NCBI RefSeq assembly: GCF_014647895.1
Contig: NZ_BMQB01000001.1
Coordinates: 682,001 to 746,000, forward strand
Reading direction: 5' to 3'
Length of the DNA stretch: 64,000 nucleotides
Source of the DNA: Pilimelia anulata
GTDB taxonomy: Bacteria > Actinomycetota > Actinomycetes > Mycobacteriales > Micromonosporaceae
Shown here: positions 62,730-64,000 of the stretch, piece by piece
How the letters are laid out: the number at the start of each line of letters is the position of its first letter
Position numbering within the stretch: position 1 is the first letter of the stretch
Notes under the pieces: model-generated
Seen by the model: the letters and a program-made list of their open reading frames with translations, nothing else
Databases searched by the model: none
Told to the model about the DNA's origin: nothing
Program-made: the position numbers and the translations under genes

Positions 62730-63502
62730 GCCGGCACCGCCGCCGGGAAGCGGTACCCGGCCCGGGCGGTGAACTCGGCGCTGACCGTGAACCGGTCGCC
62801 CCGGACGACGGTGTGCCGCCACTCGACCGCCTGCTCCCCGCTGCGGGCGAGCCGGTCGATCGTGAAGACGGCGACCGTCTCGTCCAGCCCGAGCAGACAT
62901 CGCTCGGCGGCGGTGGGCACGGCGGCCCGGTACTGCTCCCGGCCGCCGGTGATCTCGTGGCCGCAGGTGCCGGCCAGCTCGTCGTACAGGGCGGTGTGGG
63001 TGAAGTCGGCGTCCAGCAGCCCGACGGCGATGGTCGCCGGCAGCCACGCCCGGTCGAAGGCCAGCGGCTCGCCGTCGGCGAGCCGGACCCGTTCGAGGTA
63101 GACCAGGGCCGCCCGGGGCGCCAGCCCGAGGTGGGCGGCGGCGATCTCGTCGGTGCGCAGGTCCAGCGCCCGGACGATGCTGTGCTGCCGCTGCCCGACC
63201 GCCTCGACGGCGGCGAACAGGCTGTACAGCCGGTCCAGCGGCTGGTCGATCTCCCGCGGCGCCGGGCGGGACGGGCGGCCCCGGCCGGCGACGACGCGGC
63301 CGTCGCTGCGCAGCCGGCGCAGCGCCTCGCGGATGGTGTGCCGGCTGACGCCGTACTGCTGGACCAGGGCGAACTCGCCCGGGAAGGCGCCGTCGAACTC
63401 GCCGGCGGTGAGCCGGCGGGCCAGGTCGTCGTGAACCTGGGCCCAGAGGGGGAGTGCGCTGTCGCGGTCGACCGGGCGCGCGCCCGGCGGGGGGCTGGTC
63501 AC
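62726..63502 (-). CDS. GntR-family regulator with UTRA domain (HutC type)
   Basis: 258 residues, GTG 63502. The winged helix is at residues about 17-80 (LPLWAQVHDDLARRLTAGEF, SRHTIREALRRLRSDGRVVAGRGR), and the UTRA ligand domain follows (VYLERVRLADGEPLAFDRAWLP to the end). It is translated together with the exporter. An 18-base palindrome lies 9 bases upstream of its start, so it probably represses itself and the exporter until a small ligand binds. Confidence 0.88.
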   Translation of the reverse strand: MTSPPPGARPVDRDSALPLWAQVHDDLARRLTAGEFDGAFPGEFALVQQYGVSRHTIREALRRLRSDGRVVAGRGRPSRPAPREIDQPLDRLYSLFAAVEAVGQRQHSIVRALDLRTDEIAAAHLGLAPRAALVYLERVRLADGEPLAFDRAWLPATIAVGLLDADFTHTALYDELAGTCGHEITGGREQYRAAVPTAAERCLLGLDETVAVFTIDRLARSGEQAVEWRHTVVRGDRFTVSAEFTARAGYRFPAAVPA

Positions 63503-63510
63503 CCCTCAAA

Positions 63511-63528
63511 TGTACGGACATCCGCACA
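63511..63528 (-). promoter_or_regulatory. Candidate operator of the GntR-exporter operon
   Basis: TGTACGGACATCCGCACA is a palindrome with arms TGTaCGGA and TCCGcACA (one mismatch) around CA. It lies 9-26 bases before the gntR start codon, the usual place for autorepression by HutC-type regulators. Confidence 0.65.
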
Positions 63529-63704
63529 CCCTGCCAAGTCCGGTCGGCCGGAACGGGCGGGCCGACCGGTACCCCCCGGACCGCGCACCCGGCCACGAAC
63601 GGCGCAGCGGGGCCCCGAACGGGCGGCGAATCCTGAGTGGACCGGCCCGGATCGGGGTGCGCGGCGCGTGCCGCAAACCCCTGATCGGCAGGTAGGCTCG
63701 CCCA

Positions 63705-64000
63705 ATGCGCGCCACGCCCCCGCCAGATTTCGGTGCCGACGGCGCCGCCGGTGGGCTGACCGAGTCCGACCCCGGCGCCGCGCTGCCCCCGCCGGCCCGG
63801 ATGCGGCAGGGCGAGGTCTGGACGGTGGGCAACCGCAGCGACCTGCGGTACCGGGTGCTGGTGCTCACCGGCGACGCGTACAACGACCGGGAGAACGCCG
63901 CCCCGCTGTGCGCGCCGATCGTCCGGCTGCGCGGCATGGCCGACCTGCCCCCGTACGCGGTCCCGCTGGCCGAGCAGGACCCGATCACCGGCGTCGTCGT
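63705..64000 (+). CDS. PemK/MazF-like protein, 3' end outside the window
   Basis: 98 codons are visible from ATG 63705. After a low-complexity N-terminus of 34 residues comes RQGEVWTVGNRSDLRYRVLVLTGDAYNDREN, then PLCAPIVRL, the opening strands of the PemK/MazF SH3-like barrel (GEVWxV, R.VLVLT). No antitoxin gene precedes it. Many single actinobacterial copies have lost toxin activity, so it should not be called a toxin without its partner and remaining sequence. Confidence 0.6.
   Translation, partial: MRATPPPDFGADGAAGGLTESDPGAALPPPARMRQGEVWTVGNRSDLRYRVLVLTGDAYNDRENAAPLCAPIVRLRGMADLPPYAVPLAEQDPITGVV

Noticed and set aside
63506..63529. Micro-ORF VCGCPYI ending 3 bases before the gntR start, looking like a tiny cysteine leader
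   Set aside because: The two Cys codons arise from the palindrome TGTACGGACATCCGCACA, which explains the sequence better. It also lacks the RRxxVDLCRV pattern.

Overview
The window is high-GC actinobacterial DNA. GTG starts are common, genes are often joined by 4-base ATGA or GTGA overlaps, and two cysteine leader peptides of the actinobacterial type are present. An SsgB-like sporulation/cell-division protein, the CysO/Mec/CysM cysteine pathway, a B12-riboswitch CbtBA locus and many secreted hydrolases fit a filamentous, spore-forming actinomycete. Micromonosporaceae is my best guess, but that rests on general resemblance only.

Layout. 0-12 kb is a sulfur/cysteine locus. It runs leader peptide, sulfite reductase, a small zinc-ribbon protein, cysH, a CbiX-type chelatase, mec and cysO on the + strand. 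Further on are moeZ, sseC and a thiosulfate sulfurtransferase behind a second cysteine leader peptide on the - strand, then a divergent cysM. Between the halves (5.1-8.1 kb) lie an MmcQ/YjbR protein, a visibly lower-GC gene with a predicted PD-(D/E)XK nuclease core, two gene remnants and a YciI protein. 12-14.3 kb is a decay zone: a secreted-protein gene cut by one amber codon and a queC-like gene lacking its ATP loop. 14.4-23.6 kb holds a trypsin-like protease, an amino-acid permease, a secreted tripeptidyl aminopeptidase, a membrane-anchored STAND ATPase with TPR-like repeats and a squalene-hopene-cyclase homologue whose DXDD motif reads DSAG. 23.7-29.5 kb is a five-gene coupled - strand operon (aldehyde dehydrogenase, two class III aminotransferases, a two-subunit CoA-transferase).

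30-43 kb mixes an MBL hydrolase coupled to an FAD monooxygenase, an M28 peptidase, small enzymes, a proline-rich membrane protein, a phosphoribosyltransferase, a methyltransferase, a secreted protein-arginine-deiminase-like enzyme and an M4 protease. 43.6-47.6 kb is the hen1-pnkp RNA-repair operon. 47.7-55.6 kb has small proteins, zwf, a FnIII-like membrane protein, an Rrf2 regulator and ssgB. 56 kb carries tRNA-Val(CAC) and its terminator, followed by an epimerase and a secreted cyclophilin. 58-60 kb is a cobalamin-riboswitch cbtB-cbtA-phosphatase operon. 60-64 kb holds a subtilase, a GntR regulator coupled to a TauE/SafE exporter, and the start of a PemK-like gene at the right edge.

How genes work together. 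APS reductase, sulfite reductase and the chelatase (siroheme iron insertion) make sulfide. MoeZ and the sulfurtransferase can load sulfur on the CysO tail, CysM uses CysO-thiocarboxylate to make cysteine, and Mec releases it. Both arms start with a cysteine-codon-rich leader peptide, which suggests attenuation by cysteine supply. The SafE-type exporter and the cysteine-free Rrf2 regulator may belong to the same physiology, but that is inference. No CRISPR array, insertion sequence, integrase or phage module was seen.
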